Origin: Nonomuraea thailandensis | GTDB taxonomy: Bacteria > Actinomycetota > Actinomycetes > Streptosporangiales > Streptosporangiaceae | Assembly (NCBI RefSeq): GCF_024172165.1 | Contig: NZ_JAMZEB010000002.1 | Coordinates: 6,469,501-6,533,500 of the forward strand | Length of the DNA: 64,000 nucleotides | Reading direction: 5' to 3' | Shown: positions 48,050 through 55,808 of the stretch, in pieces | How positions within the stretch are numbered: the stretch's first letter is position 1 | Layout of the letters: every line of letters starts with the position of its first letter | Notes under the pieces: model-generated | What the model was told of the DNA's origin: nothing | What the model saw: the letters and a program-made list of their open reading frames with translations, nothing else | The model's database searches: none | Position numbers and translations under genes: made by a program

Positions 48050-48429
48050 GTGGTGCCGCCCTCGCGGGCGTCGAGCTTGGCGCGCAGCGCGGTCTTCTCT
48101 GCGGCGGTGGCGAGCAGGTCACGCTCGGCCGATTCGGCCCGCTGCACCTGCCCGCTCAGCTCCTCGTTCAGCTTGTAAGCCAGCTCGGACGCGGCTTCGT
48201 ACTGGGCTCGGAGCCCGATCATCTCGGTCTCGATGTCGCGTCGCATCATCTCGGCGCCGACGATCAGCCCAAGGAGGATGCCGACAAACATGCAGACGGT
48301 CGCGATGACCAGCGCCCACACACCGCCGAAGACGACCAGGCCGCCGAAGAACGCGACGAACACGCCGAGCACGAAGTACTTCTGGTACGGCTCAACCTTC
48401 GCGACGGCGATCTCGAACCTGGTCTTCAC
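48046..48429 (-). CDS. Two-helix membrane protein with coiled-coil tail
   Basis: 127 residues from GTG 48429 (GTGA coupling). Two adjacent helices (YFVLGVFVAFFGGLVVFGGV, WALVIATVCMFVGILLGLIV) followed by a long coiled coil (~75-115: ELAYKLNEELSGQVQRAESA). It may form a membrane complex with the flanking small membrane proteins. Unknown role. Confidence 0.55.
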   Translation of the reverse strand: MKTRFEIAVAKVEPYQKYFVLGVFVAFFGGLVVFGGVWALVIATVCMFVGILLGLIVGAEMMRRDIETEMIGLRAQYEAASELAYKLNEELSGQVQRAESAERDLLATAAEKTALRAKLDAREGGTT

Positions 48430-48779
48430 TTCGTGACCTCGCCCTCGATACTGAGGATGTTGGGGTAGGACGAGGTGACTTCGACGCGCCACCCGTTGAC
48501 CTTGAGCCGGTAGGTGCGGCCGGGCTTGATCGCGCCGTAGATGTCGGAGCTGTCGAACTTCAAGCTCAGCCAGGCGTCCGTGTTCTCATACACGCCCCGA
48601 TCCGTGAAGATGAGGTACCTGCACGAGCGGCTGCTGTCGCAGACCCGCTCCTTCGACTCCACGGTGGCGGTCTCGATGCGGCCGGTGCCGGTCTTCGCCA
48701 CCGCGACGCCGATGATGATCGCGAGGATGAGCGCGAAGAAGATGAGCCCGCCGATGACCTCGACGTCGTGGCGCCTCAT
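48426..48779 (-). CDS. Membrane-anchored hypothetical protein
   Basis: 117 residues from ATG 48779 (overlap with the previous stop). N-terminal helix (VIGGLIFFALILAIIIGVAV) then an extracytoplasmic-looking beta-rich domain (CDSSRSCRYLIFTDRGVYEN) with a Cys pair. Part of a run of three small membrane-protein genes in the early operon. Confidence 0.55.
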   Translation of the reverse strand: MRRHDVEVIGGLIFFALILAIIIGVAVAKTGTGRIETATVESKERVCDSSRSCRYLIFTDRGVYENTDAWLSLKFDSSDIYGAIKPGRTYRLKVNGWRVEVTSSYPNILSIEGEVTK

Positions 48780-49159
48780 CGGCCACCGCCCTGGAGAGCG
48801 ACGTCGATGCGCGCCTGCTGGTCGGCGGGGACGTACGGCCTCGTCATCTCGGCGATGAGCTTGGTCGCGGGCCGGCCCGCGAAGCTCTCCCCTTCGCCCG
48901 GTTTGTCCACGCGTAGCGCTTCCACGGTGAAGGGAGGGATCTCGACGCCGTGCTTGCGGAGCGCGGTGGCGAGGGATTCGACGTCGGGCAGCTCGCATGG
49001 GGTGTATCCGATCCAGAAGACCTCGACGTCCTCCCCGTCGATGGAGGCGGGAGGGTCGAACGCCGTGGCCCAGTAAGTGTTGAGAGGTGCATCCCAGCCG
49101 ACCGTGATGACGCGGTCTTCGGGTGAGTCGGGCGGGTTGGGGATGGTGTAGCGGCTCAT
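48776..49159 (-). CDS. Hypothetical early protein
   Basis: 127 residues, soluble, mixed alpha/beta (ITVGWDAPLNTYWATAFDPP, PDVESLATALRKHGVEIPPF). No family recognised. It is coupled to the membrane gene downstream. Confidence 0.5.
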   Translation of the reverse strand: MSRYTIPNPPDSPEDRVITVGWDAPLNTYWATAFDPPASIDGEDVEVFWIGYTPCELPDVESLATALRKHGVEIPPFTVEALRVDKPGEGESFAGRPATKLIAEMTRPYVPADQQARIDVALQGGGR

Positions 49160-49207
49160 GACTTCCTTAGTGGTCGGTGTCGGCGCGGGCCGGTCACGAT
49201 GCTGAGG

Positions 49208-49462
49208 TCAGATGGCGGCGTTTTCGCGGGCGTACCGCTCGTTGTCGAGCTTCTGCAGCGAGGCCACGATGTCGCCGCGCCAGCCGACGACGGCGCCGGA
49301 CAGCTTGTCGGCGATCTGCAGGGCCTCCAGGAGGGCGGCCCGGTCATTTAGCGCCGCGGGGTAGCGGCGGTTCCCCATCGCGAGGACGGTTTCCTGGTCG
49401 GTCAGCCGATGTTCGACCGTGGCGGGGGTGACGTCGTCGTACTCGACGGTGATGGACTTCAT
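49208..49462 (-). CDS. Small hypothetical protein
   Basis: 84 residues. N-terminal strand-rich, then helices (RAALLEALQIADKLSGAVVG). No recognisable motif. Separate by ~50 bp from both neighbours. Confidence 0.5.
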   Translation of the reverse strand: MKSITVEYDDVTPATVEHRLTDQETVLAMGNRRYPAALNDRAALLEALQIADKLSGAVVGWRGDIVASLQKLDNERYARENAAI

Positions 49463-49519
49463 GGGGACTCCTTGAGGGGCGGACCCGTCGTCGGCAGTGC
49501 AACGCCGGGCCGAGGTTGA

Positions 49520-49939
49520 TCAGATGAAGTAGTCGGGCTTGAGCGGGGTGTACGGGTCCTCGACCTCCTCGCCGTGCCAGGCGTTGGCGAGGCGGACGAG
49601 GACGACCCACGCGGCGTCGTGGACAGTGCGGGCCAGCGGCGTTCCGAGACGAGCGGCTTCGGACAGGTTCTGGTGCACGTCGCGGATCCGCTCCAGGCGC
49701 TCCCGCTGCTCGTCGAGCTGGTGACGGATGTTGGCGTAGTCCTCGCGAACGGTAGGTTCGGGTATGTACTCGACGAGCAGCCGGAACGCTTTGCAGAGCA
49801 GGCAGTTGCGGCGGTCTTGGCACGTTCCTGCGTGGTGCGCGATCTCGGCGAAAGTGGTGGCACGCCGCTCACGCTCGCGCTTGTCTCGGGTGAGTCGGTC
49901 AGCGCGGAGTGCCGCACGCTGGTCGTTGGTCAGGCGCAT
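49520..49939 (-). CDS. Hypothetical protein with Cys cluster and coiled coil
   Basis: 139 residues from ATG 49939 (TGATG coupling). A Cys/His patch (AHHAGTCQDRRNCLLCKAF) and a charged helix (ANIRHQLDEQRERLERIRDV). The layout suggests zinc-assisted dimerisation. Unknown function. It follows the RDF-like gene. Confidence 0.55.
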   Translation of the reverse strand: MRLTNDQRAALRADRLTRDKRERERRATTFAEIAHHAGTCQDRRNCLLCKAFRLLVEYIPEPTVREDYANIRHQLDEQRERLERIRDVHQNLSEAARLGTPLARTVHDAAWVVLVRLANAWHGEEVEDPYTPLKPDYFI

Positions 49940-51651
49940 CACTGGCCGCCGTCCGGGGTGACTTCTCCGTCGCTGAGCTTCTGAAGGAAGGCAGCGAAGT
50001 CAGCGTTTGATGCCCCACCAACTGGCGTCTCTATGGCCTGCTCGAACGCGGCGGGCAACTGCTGGTTGGTGCCGCCGAGGTCGGACCACACGGCGGCGAT
50101 GCGCTGCTGCAGGTCCTTGCGGCGGGCGGCGGCCTGCTGCATGAGCAGCTTGACCCCGTCGTTCACCTGGGCGGCGTTGAGCTCCTTCGTCGAGGTGACG
50201 GTGACGCCCATGTGCTCGGTGATCCAGGCGAATCGAGCTTCGTCGTTCTTCGCGGCCGACCCCTTGCCGGTGTGGCCCGTAACTCCTGCCTCGCCGAACC
50301 ACACGCCGAGGTCGCGCAGCGCCTTGGCGGTGGGCTTCGGCTGCTCCTCGTCCTCGACGACCACCGCGTCCACGATGTCGTCGCCGTCGTCGGCCGGCGC
50401 CGCGGTGTTCTGCGCGCGGGCGGCCTCGAGGAGCGCTTCGGCGCGTTCGGACGCCTTGCGGGGTTCGTCCGCGATCGGACCTGCGGCGGGCTGGCCGAGC
50501 TGGTCGGCGAACTGCTGGAGCTGCTGCAGGGTCGCGTTCTTCATGGTGGTGCCGGTGCGGTCGCGGAACGCGGTGTGGAGCTGGCTCGTCGTTCCCGCCC
50601 ACGCGGTCATGATGTGCTGGCGGATCCGGTCCGCTTCGGGGTCACTCGCCGCCGGCGGCGCGTCCGAGGCTGGCGCCGGGCTGTGCGGAGGGTCCTCGCG
50701 CGGAGCATTGCGCTCGTCCGGCTGTGCAGCGGCCGAGGCGGGTTGTCCCTGTGGGGCGTTCTTGTCCGGCGGCGGGGGGAAGGTGGCGACGCGGGCCTTG
50801 GCCGCGGCCTCGACTTCCTCTCCTCGTCCCTGCCAGGCGGGGTCGAGCTTGGAGGTCCTCCAGACGGCCACGACCGCATCTCGGTCAGTGGCGGCCTCGA
50901 TCATCGCAAGGTAGTCGGTCGCGGGCGCGGCCTCGATCGCCCGCTGACCGCCACCACCGCGGCCCAGCTCGGCGCGGCGCGCGACCTCGCCCGACATCAG
51001 CTCGTCGAAGCCGATACCCTCGATCGTCAGGCCGGGCACCATGTACGTGGTCGCCTTGACCACGTTGTCCTTCGGGTCGAGGAACGAGCCGGTGCGCTCG
51101 GCCACGTACAGCCAGGCGTCCACGTACGTCCCCGCGTGGGCCAGGAACTCGGCGGCGTTGGGCAGCTCGGCTGCGGCGTTGCCGCCCTTGCTGTCCAGCC
51201 GCCACAGGCCCAGGCTGGGCACTTCCTTGAGGAAGACACCGAGTCGGGTGTGGGGCTTGCACGGCCGCCTCTTGAGTTCGACGTCCGCCCCGCACAGGCA
51301 CGGGCCGACGAACGGAGCCTGCATCGCGACGCCAGTGCAGCGGCGGATGCACAGCTTGCCGTCCCAGAGCTCCATGTTCTGGCTCAGGCCGTTGGGCGGG
51401 ACGATGACGGGGATGCGCTGCGCGTTGGTGATGACCTCGAACTGCGGTCCCTGCGGCGACTTCCATGGCTTGACCTCGCCGCCGTACTTCTCGGCGACGC
51501 CCCGGATCATGTCCTCGGACGGCGACGTGAACCGGAACGTGTCGATCTTGCTGGGATACTCCTTGCCGTTCCGGCTGATCTTCTTGATGCCGAGGCGGAT
51601 CCGGCCGTCCTGCCAGTGGCGGCGCTGCAGTACGGAGGGGTCGATGGGCAT
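49939..51651 (-). CDS. phiC31 gp3-like (recombination directionality factor-type) protein with long C-terminal extension
   Basis: 570 residues. The N-terminal ~230 residues carry the pattern of phiC31 gp3-type RDFs (GRIRLGIKK, DTFRFTSPSEDMIRGVAEKY, GGEVKPW, RIPVIVPPNGLSQ, CIRRCTGVAM with Cys pairs). These interact with serine integrases to drive excision in some actinophages. The remaining ~340 residues are Pro/Ala-rich linkers and helical domains. The integrase here is a tyrosine type, so a purely RDF role is doubtful; homologues may act in DNA replication or recombination. It lies beside the exonuclease gene. Confidence 0.6.
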   Translation of the reverse strand: MPIDPSVLQRRHWQDGRIRLGIKKISRNGKEYPSKIDTFRFTSPSEDMIRGVAEKYGGEVKPWKSPQGPQFEVITNAQRIPVIVPPNGLSQNMELWDGKLCIRRCTGVAMQAPFVGPCLCGADVELKRRPCKPHTRLGVFLKEVPSLGLWRLDSKGGNAAAELPNAAEFLAHAGTYVDAWLYVAERTGSFLDPKDNVVKATTYMVPGLTIEGIGFDELMSGEVARRAELGRGGGGQRAIEAAPATDYLAMIEAATDRDAVVAVWRTSKLDPAWQGRGEEVEAAAKARVATFPPPPDKNAPQGQPASAAAQPDERNAPREDPPHSPAPASDAPPAASDPEADRIRQHIMTAWAGTTSQLHTAFRDRTGTTMKNATLQQLQQFADQLGQPAAGPIADEPRKASERAEALLEAARAQNTAAPADDGDDIVDAVVVEDEEQPKPTAKALRDLGVWFGEAGVTGHTGKGSAAKNDEARFAWITEHMGVTVTSTKELNAAQVNDGVKLLMQQAAARRKDLQQRIAAVWSDLGGTNQQLPAAFEQAIETPVGGASNADFAAFLQKLSDGEVTPDGGQ

Positions 51652-52625
51652 CAGGCGGCGTCCTTCCTGGTGGTCTTGCTCGGGGGCTGAATGGGCTTGT
51701 GGCCGCGCATTTCGAGCCCGTGGACGTAGTGCGCGAGCGGCAGCAGCCCGCAGAACGCGTCGAACGCGTCACGGTCGGCCGGGAGCGGCACGAAGCCGTA
51801 GCCGTTCGTACGGAGGTTGAGAATCGCTGCGCCCGCAAACTCCGGAACGGGGAACTCGTGGCTGGCGTCGTGGTCGTCGGTCTCGCCGTACCTGCACGAC
51901 GGCGGGCACACCAGGGCAACCTCTGCGTTCCGCAGCGCTGCGAGTTGCAGGAGGTAGTCGTCATAGACGGCGCTGGCTGGCTTGGTCAGCGAGGTCTTCA
52001 TATCGATGAGCCACAGCCCGGACGGGGTCGGGATCGGGTCTGCTGGGACCGCGCGCGGCTTGAACTTCGGCGCAATCGGCGACGTCGGGCCGGGGAACCG
52101 CAAGCGGGCCCAGATGTCGCTCGTACCGCCGTACGGGATCGTGCGGTTGAGCACCGTGCACTCGGCCGTCATGATGTCGCGACGCAGGTCCACCCCGAAG
52201 TCGGCGAGGAACTGGCGGTAGGACTCGACGAACGGTTCGGCTTCCTCGTCAGGGATGTACGCCTTGCCGAGATTGATCGCTTCGCCGATGGCGTGGACGC
52301 GAGAGCCGAGGTCAGCCTTCTTGTCCCACTGGACTCGGTACTGCGCCTTGGCCAGCTTGATGAACGCTTCCATGTCGTCGGGGTCGGCGGCCGCGCGGTT
52401 CGCGGCGGGGAGGTTGTCCATCAGCCAGATCGCGGTGTCCCTCGCGGCGGCGGGGGCCAGGGCCTCGATCATGTGCTGGTCGATGGCGTTGGTGACGGAG
52501 ATCTTCATCCGGTTGGGGTCGTCCGGGGCAAGCATCGGGTCGCAGTAGTAGCGGCCTGCGCTGGTGGGGACGGCGTGGCTCGGGTCGTACTCGTCGCGCT
52601 CGTCCTCGCGGATGGTGATGCTCAC
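51651..52625 (-). CDS. PD-(D/E)XK nuclease (RecB/exonuclease-like)
   Basis: 324 residues, overlapping the RDF-like gene by 1 bp. Catalytic core: GSRVHAIGE (107-115), Glu155, Asp170 (GGTSDIWARL), Asp208-x-Lys210 (LIDMKT) and Gln227 (LLQLAAL). The pattern is that of phage exonucleases and Cas4/RecB-like nucleases. It would process DNA ends for recombination or replication, probably with a partner annealase that I cannot identify. Confidence 0.82.
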   Translation of the reverse strand: MSITIREDERDEYDPSHAVPTSAGRYYCDPMLAPDDPNRMKISVTNAIDQHMIEALAPAAARDTAIWLMDNLPAANRAAADPDDMEAFIKLAKAQYRVQWDKKADLGSRVHAIGEAINLGKAYIPDEEAEPFVESYRQFLADFGVDLRRDIMTAECTVLNRTIPYGGTSDIWARLRFPGPTSPIAPKFKPRAVPADPIPTPSGLWLIDMKTSLTKPASAVYDDYLLQLAALRNAEVALVCPPSCRYGETDDHDASHEFPVPEFAGAAILNLRTNGYGFVPLPADRDAFDAFCGLLPLAHYVHGLEMRGHKPIQPPSKTTRKDAA

Positions 52626-52825
52626 GCACCACCGCCGAGGTGCCCGTCATAGTCGGCCTGGCCGAACCAGCCGAACCGGTATTCGTCCTCGGTCATCGGG
52701 TCGAGGGCGGGCCCGCCGCGGTAGCTCGGTCGGCTTGGCGTGAGCTGGGGGTCGTCGGTATTGAGAGCGCCGAGGTAGGCGGTCAGCTCCGCTTCGGTGG
52801 GGAGCGCAGGGCTCGGTGGGGTCAC
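52622..52825 (-). CDS. Small acidic protein before the nuclease
   Basis: 67 residues. Pro/Asp-rich with an aromatic end (YRFGWFGQADYDGHLGG). Coupled to the nuclease by 4-bp overlap. Function unknown. Confidence 0.5.
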   Translation of the reverse strand: MTPPSPALPTEAELTAYLGALNTDDPQLTPSRPSYRGGPALDPMTEDEYRFGWFGQADYDGHLGGGA

Positions 52826-53028
52826 TGGGGGTCCTCTTCGTATTCGGCGGCCAGAAGCTTTCGGCCGGTCTCCTCGACGAGCTGATAGGCGGCGTCGTAG
52901 TCGCCGAGGACGTCGGCGAGCAGACGGGTGAGCGCGGACTTGGCGTCGGAGTTCCAGTGCTCGGCAGCTCTTGTGGCGATGAGCTGCGCCAGGTCGTCGG
53001 GAGGCGGCGCTTGCGTGATGTTGGTCAT
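52822..53028 (-). CDS. Small helical protein
   Basis: 68 residues from ATG 53028, which starts directly after the dyad element at 53033. Helical (DDLAQLIATRAAEHWNSDAK, YQLVEETGRKLLAAEYEEDP). Coupled to the next gene by 4-bp overlap. Unknown. Confidence 0.55.
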   Translation of the reverse strand: MTNITQAPPPDDLAQLIATRAAEHWNSDAKSALTRLLADVLGDYDAAYQLVEETGRKLLAAEYEEDPQ

Positions 53029-53032
53029 GCTG

Positions 53033-53052
53033 AATGCGGCACCGCTGTTAGC
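53033..53052 (+). repeat. Dispersed dyad element, copy 9
   Basis: AATGCGGCACCGCTGTTAGC; the TAA stop of the next gene (minus, 53048-53050) lies inside it, and the 53028 start follows 4 bp after it. Confidence 0.65.
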
Positions 53053-53347
53053 GGGGGACGTACTGGACGTGGACGAGGACAGCCTTGCCGCCTCCGTCCT
53101 TGGTGATGGTGCGGGTAACGGCTTGGAACGTTCCGCTGTCGTCGTTGCGGAAGCCGCGGTAGCCGTTCTTGACTGCGTTGTACAGGCGGTTGGCGTCACG
53201 CCTGCCTTCAGGGGTGTCGGGAGTTTCTGCGACGACAGCCCATCGGTTGGGGTTCTTCTGGAGTTCGGCGGCGATCGGCTCGTACTCCTTGTTGGTGGGG
53301 GTTTTGACAGGCGCCGGGTCTTCCCAGCGAAGGATGCCGTTGGGCAT
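53048..53347 (-). CDS. First gene of the leftward early operon, unknown
   Basis: 99 residues. Mixed alpha/beta, basic, ending in a strand-rich stretch (GGGKAVLVHVQYVPR). It begins ~280 bp from the divergent regulator start, right beside the operator cluster, so it is probably the most tightly repressed early gene. No family recognised. Confidence 0.6.
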   Translation of the reverse strand: MPNGILRWEDPAPVKTPTNKEYEPIAAELQKNPNRWAVVAETPDTPEGRRDANRLYNAVKNGYRGFRNDDSGTFQAVTRTITKDGGGKAVLVHVQYVPR

Positions 53348-53452
53348 GGCGATATGACGCTCCGTGGCTTGGGGGTTTGGTTTGCCGGGTGTTCATCTGT
53401 GCGTTCCCGTTTCGGTCGCACACGATCACACCGACATAACCGACACTATCGC

Positions 53453-53605
53453 GTCCTGACGCACCACGCAACGTCTGACGCGTCTTATGCGTCATCGCAG
53501 CTACCTCGCGTATGTCACGCTATGTAATCAGCAACTTCGCGATGACATATCACGCGTTGACGCGTCAGTTGATACCGTTGCGCCAGACTCGTATGACGCA
53601 TCAAA
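53453..53605. promoter_or_regulatory. Operator cluster with TGACGCRTCA motifs in the divergent promoter region
   Basis: Motif copies at 53457 (TGACGCA), 53476 (TGACGCGT), 53487-53495 (ATGCGTCAT), 53542-53551 (TGACATATCA), 53558-53567 (TGACGCGTCA, perfect palindrome) and 53594-53603 (TGACGCATCA). The last one is 28 bp before the regulator start. Six sites in ~150 bp between divergent genes are typical of a phage immunity switch. Confidence 0.7.
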
Positions 53606-53631
53606 CACCCTGAAGGGACACCCAACTCGCC

Positions 53632-54156
53632 GTGGCCGACCTCAATCAGCCCTCAGAAGTAGTTCAGTACCTCATTGATCGTCGCAAGAATCCCGGAGGG
53701 CTCAAGCGAGGCATCCCCACCCGCGCCGCCGCCGCACGCGCAAAGGAACTGGCCCGCGAAGCGATGTCCGAACCCACCTGGCGACGCATCGAATCGGGCG
53801 AGAGGATCCCGGAAGACCGGGAACTCGTGCTCATGGCAGCCGCGATCAACGACCTGGCGGGCGAGCCTCTCGTCACGCCAGACGACTTGTACGAGCGGAG
53901 CCGGCCAATGGCGGCCGAACTGTTCCGCGAGTGGATCCGTGAGCGCACTGCGGCCGACCCAGCGCTTGCGGACATCGACCCGAAGCTCGCTCCCGACTCC
54001 CTGCAGCAGATACTTCAGAAGATGCTTGGCGAAATCCGCGCGCTACGTGGCGTTACAGCCGCCGAGAAGGCCGAGATGGAGAAGATCCTGCTGTCGAACG
54101 TTGAGTCAACGCTGAAGGCGTACGGCGCCCAATTGCGCATCTTCCGACGCAAGTAG
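53632..54156 (+). CDS. Cro/CI-type phage regulator (candidate immunity repressor)
   Basis: 174 residues from GTG 53632. The segment KELAREAMSEPTWRRIESGE with the following helices is HTH-like. The C-terminal half (~95-174) is helical (SLQQILQKMLGEIRALRGV, TAAEKAEMEKILLSNVES), suitable for dimerisation. It is divergent from the leftward early operon with six TGACGC-type sites in between, the layout of a lytic/lysogenic switch. It has no peptidase domain, so it is not a LexA-type self-cleaving repressor. Confidence 0.7.
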   Translation: MADLNQPSEVVQYLIDRRKNPGGLKRGIPTRAAAARAKELAREAMSEPTWRRIESGERIPEDRELVLMAAAINDLAGEPLVTPDDLYERSRPMAAELFREWIRERTAADPALADIDPKLAPDSLQQILQKMLGEIRALRGVTAAEKAEMEKILLSNVESTLKAYGAQLRIFRRK

Positions 54157-54253
54157 CGGTCGTTCATCCAGTGGCGCAACGCCTAGGCACCAAGCTGGAA
54201 CTACGCGGAGACCCCGCACGCCAACGTCTTCCCCAGCGGCTTGACAACCATTC

Positions 54254-54541
54254 TCACCGCAGGCTAGTGATCTCCTCAGCAAAGCCTCGAACGGCCGTGC
54301 GTTGTTTCTGGCCGAGCGCGAGCACTCGGCGAACGGTGCGCACGCGCCGCCAGCCCGAGATGGCGTGGAACGTTACTGGTGCAGATACAGCCATGATCCA
54401 CGCCAGCAGCAGCACCGCCGCCTGGCCGGTCAGTTTGTCCATGTCGATCAGGATGAGAAGGCAAGACGCCGTCGCCACCCAGCTCACGACCGACATAGTC
54501 GCCATGCTGAGCAGCCACACGCGCGCCTCGTAACTGATCAT
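54254..54541 (-). CDS. Two-helix membrane protein
   Basis: 95 residues from ATG 54541. Helices about 8-30 and 38-60 (MATMSVVSWVATASCLLILI, AAVLLLAWIMAVSAPVTF), then a basic tail with WRRVRTVRRVLALG. It lies antisense between two plus-strand regulators. Possibly a lysogenic membrane factor; unknown. Confidence 0.5.
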   Translation of the reverse strand: MISYEARVWLLSMATMSVVSWVATASCLLILIDMDKLTGQAAVLLLAWIMAVSAPVTFHAISGWRRVRTVRRVLALGQKQRTAVRGFAEEITSLR

Positions 54542-54827
54542 GAAGTTGGTCCCCGTCCTCTCCGCCGCCGACGTCACATACCGCCGATGTGCACGGACGG
54601 ATCCAGTCCGAACACCTCTTAGTACCCCCGCATCGGGCTCCGACTCAGCAGGAGAAAAGACCGGCGACGGAGGCTGGCAAGCTTGTCGGCTGGCTTACTG
54701 CCAGAGCAAACGATCTTTCCCGCAGAGATGAATATTGTCAACTGACGGCTACCATTCCTGCCGGTCGTGTACCGTTGGCAATCAGGCTTAATGTAGGCGA
54801 ACGGCGTCCGAATAGGGCAAGCCGGGC

Positions 54828-55262
54828 GTGAGGAATGGGGTGGCTGTGGCGACCTTCGCCGAGCGGCTAGAAGAAGCGTTGAAGGACAAGGGCTGGTCCG
54901 CCCGTCAAGCCCAGCGCGAAATGAAGCGCACCCATCCGGATCTGGCCATCACCCACGCCTACATCAGCGGTCTGCGGAGGGGCAAGCGCACCAACCCTTC
55001 AACCGAGGTCGTAATCGCGCTAGCGCAGTTGTTTGACGTGTCGGTCAGTTGGCTTCTCGGTGAGGACCCGCCCCCACCGCAGCTCAGCGCAGAGGACCAG
55101 CAACGACACCAAACGGTCCGCGAGGGCCTGGCCGAACTCGGCGTGCAGAACATCGCCGAGCGCATGGTCGGCCTGTCCCCGCTTTCGCTGGAGGCCATCG
55201 AGAAGATGGTCGAGGCGATGCGCCAAGCCGAGCAACTCCACGGCAACACAGACGTGCAGTAG
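54828..55262 (+). CDS. XRE-family regulator
   Basis: 144 residues from GTG 54828 (GTG 54840 or 54846 possible). The HTH_3 domain occupies ~9-78: FAERLEEALKDKGWSARQAQ, AYISGLRRGKRTNPSTEVVI, LAQLFDVSVSWLLGED. The C-terminal ~55 residues are helical and amphipathic. It precedes an HExxH peptidase gene and a multi-helix membrane protein, a module seen in actinomycete chromosomes and mobile elements. It probably controls this module or lysogeny. Confidence 0.8.
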   Translation: MRNGVAVATFAERLEEALKDKGWSARQAQREMKRTHPDLAITHAYISGLRRGKRTNPSTEVVIALAQLFDVSVSWLLGEDPPPPQLSAEDQQRHQTVREGLAELGVQNIAERMVGLSPLSLEAIEKMVEAMRQAEQLHGNTDVQ

Positions 55263-55313
55263 GCGATCCGATCACGGGCGCGGGTAGCCTGTCGCAGGCC
55301 TGACCGAAAGGTT

Positions 55314-55808
55314 GTGATATTGCCGTCCCCCACGCTACTGGCTGCCCTATCAACGGCGCCGCTCCCGCAGCCGTTCACCCTGGATGCTTTCATCGCTCGA
55401 ATCCGGGCCGTACGGAAGCGCCCCCTGCACATGCTCGACCTGCCCGCCGAGGCCGCCAGCGCCGTATCCGGGATATGGGTCGCGACGACGAAGGCCGACC
55501 ACATCTTCGTCGCTCCCGGTGCCGCCGGGCTGCTGCGTGTCAACATCGTCTTGCATGAGGTCTCCCACATGCTTCTCGGCCACGGCAAGGTCGGCGGTGA
55601 TGTCGAGGAGGCCATGCGCCGACTCCTCGGGCTCTCGGTGACGGGAATGGCAGCACGCAGCCGATACGAGACCGTCGAGGAGCGCGACGCCGAGAAGCTC
55701 GCCACGCTCATCCTGACGCGCGCCCACACCCCGCCCGAAGGCGGCGACGAGGGCCTGCGCAAGATCGGCAAAACATTCGGATACGACCTTGGAGGCGACG
55801 ACGCGTGA
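55314..55808 (+). CDS. HExxH metallopeptidase (ImmA/IrrE-like)
   Basis: 164 residues from GTG 55314. HEVSH at 81-85 (VLHEVSHMLLGH) is the zinc HExxH motif, with a later acidic helix (ETVEERDAEKLATLILTRAH) that supplies the third ligand. ImmA/IrrE peptidases cleave phage or mobile-element repressors. Next to an XRE regulator that is the likely substrate. The next gene overlaps by 4 bp. Confidence 0.75.
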   Translation: MILPSPTLLAALSTAPLPQPFTLDAFIARIRAVRKRPLHMLDLPAEAASAVSGIWVATTKADHIFVAPGAAGLLRVNIVLHEVSHMLLGHGKVGGDVEEAMRRLLGLSVTGMAARSRYETVEERDAEKLATLILTRAHTPPEGGDEGLRKIGKTFGYDLGGDDA

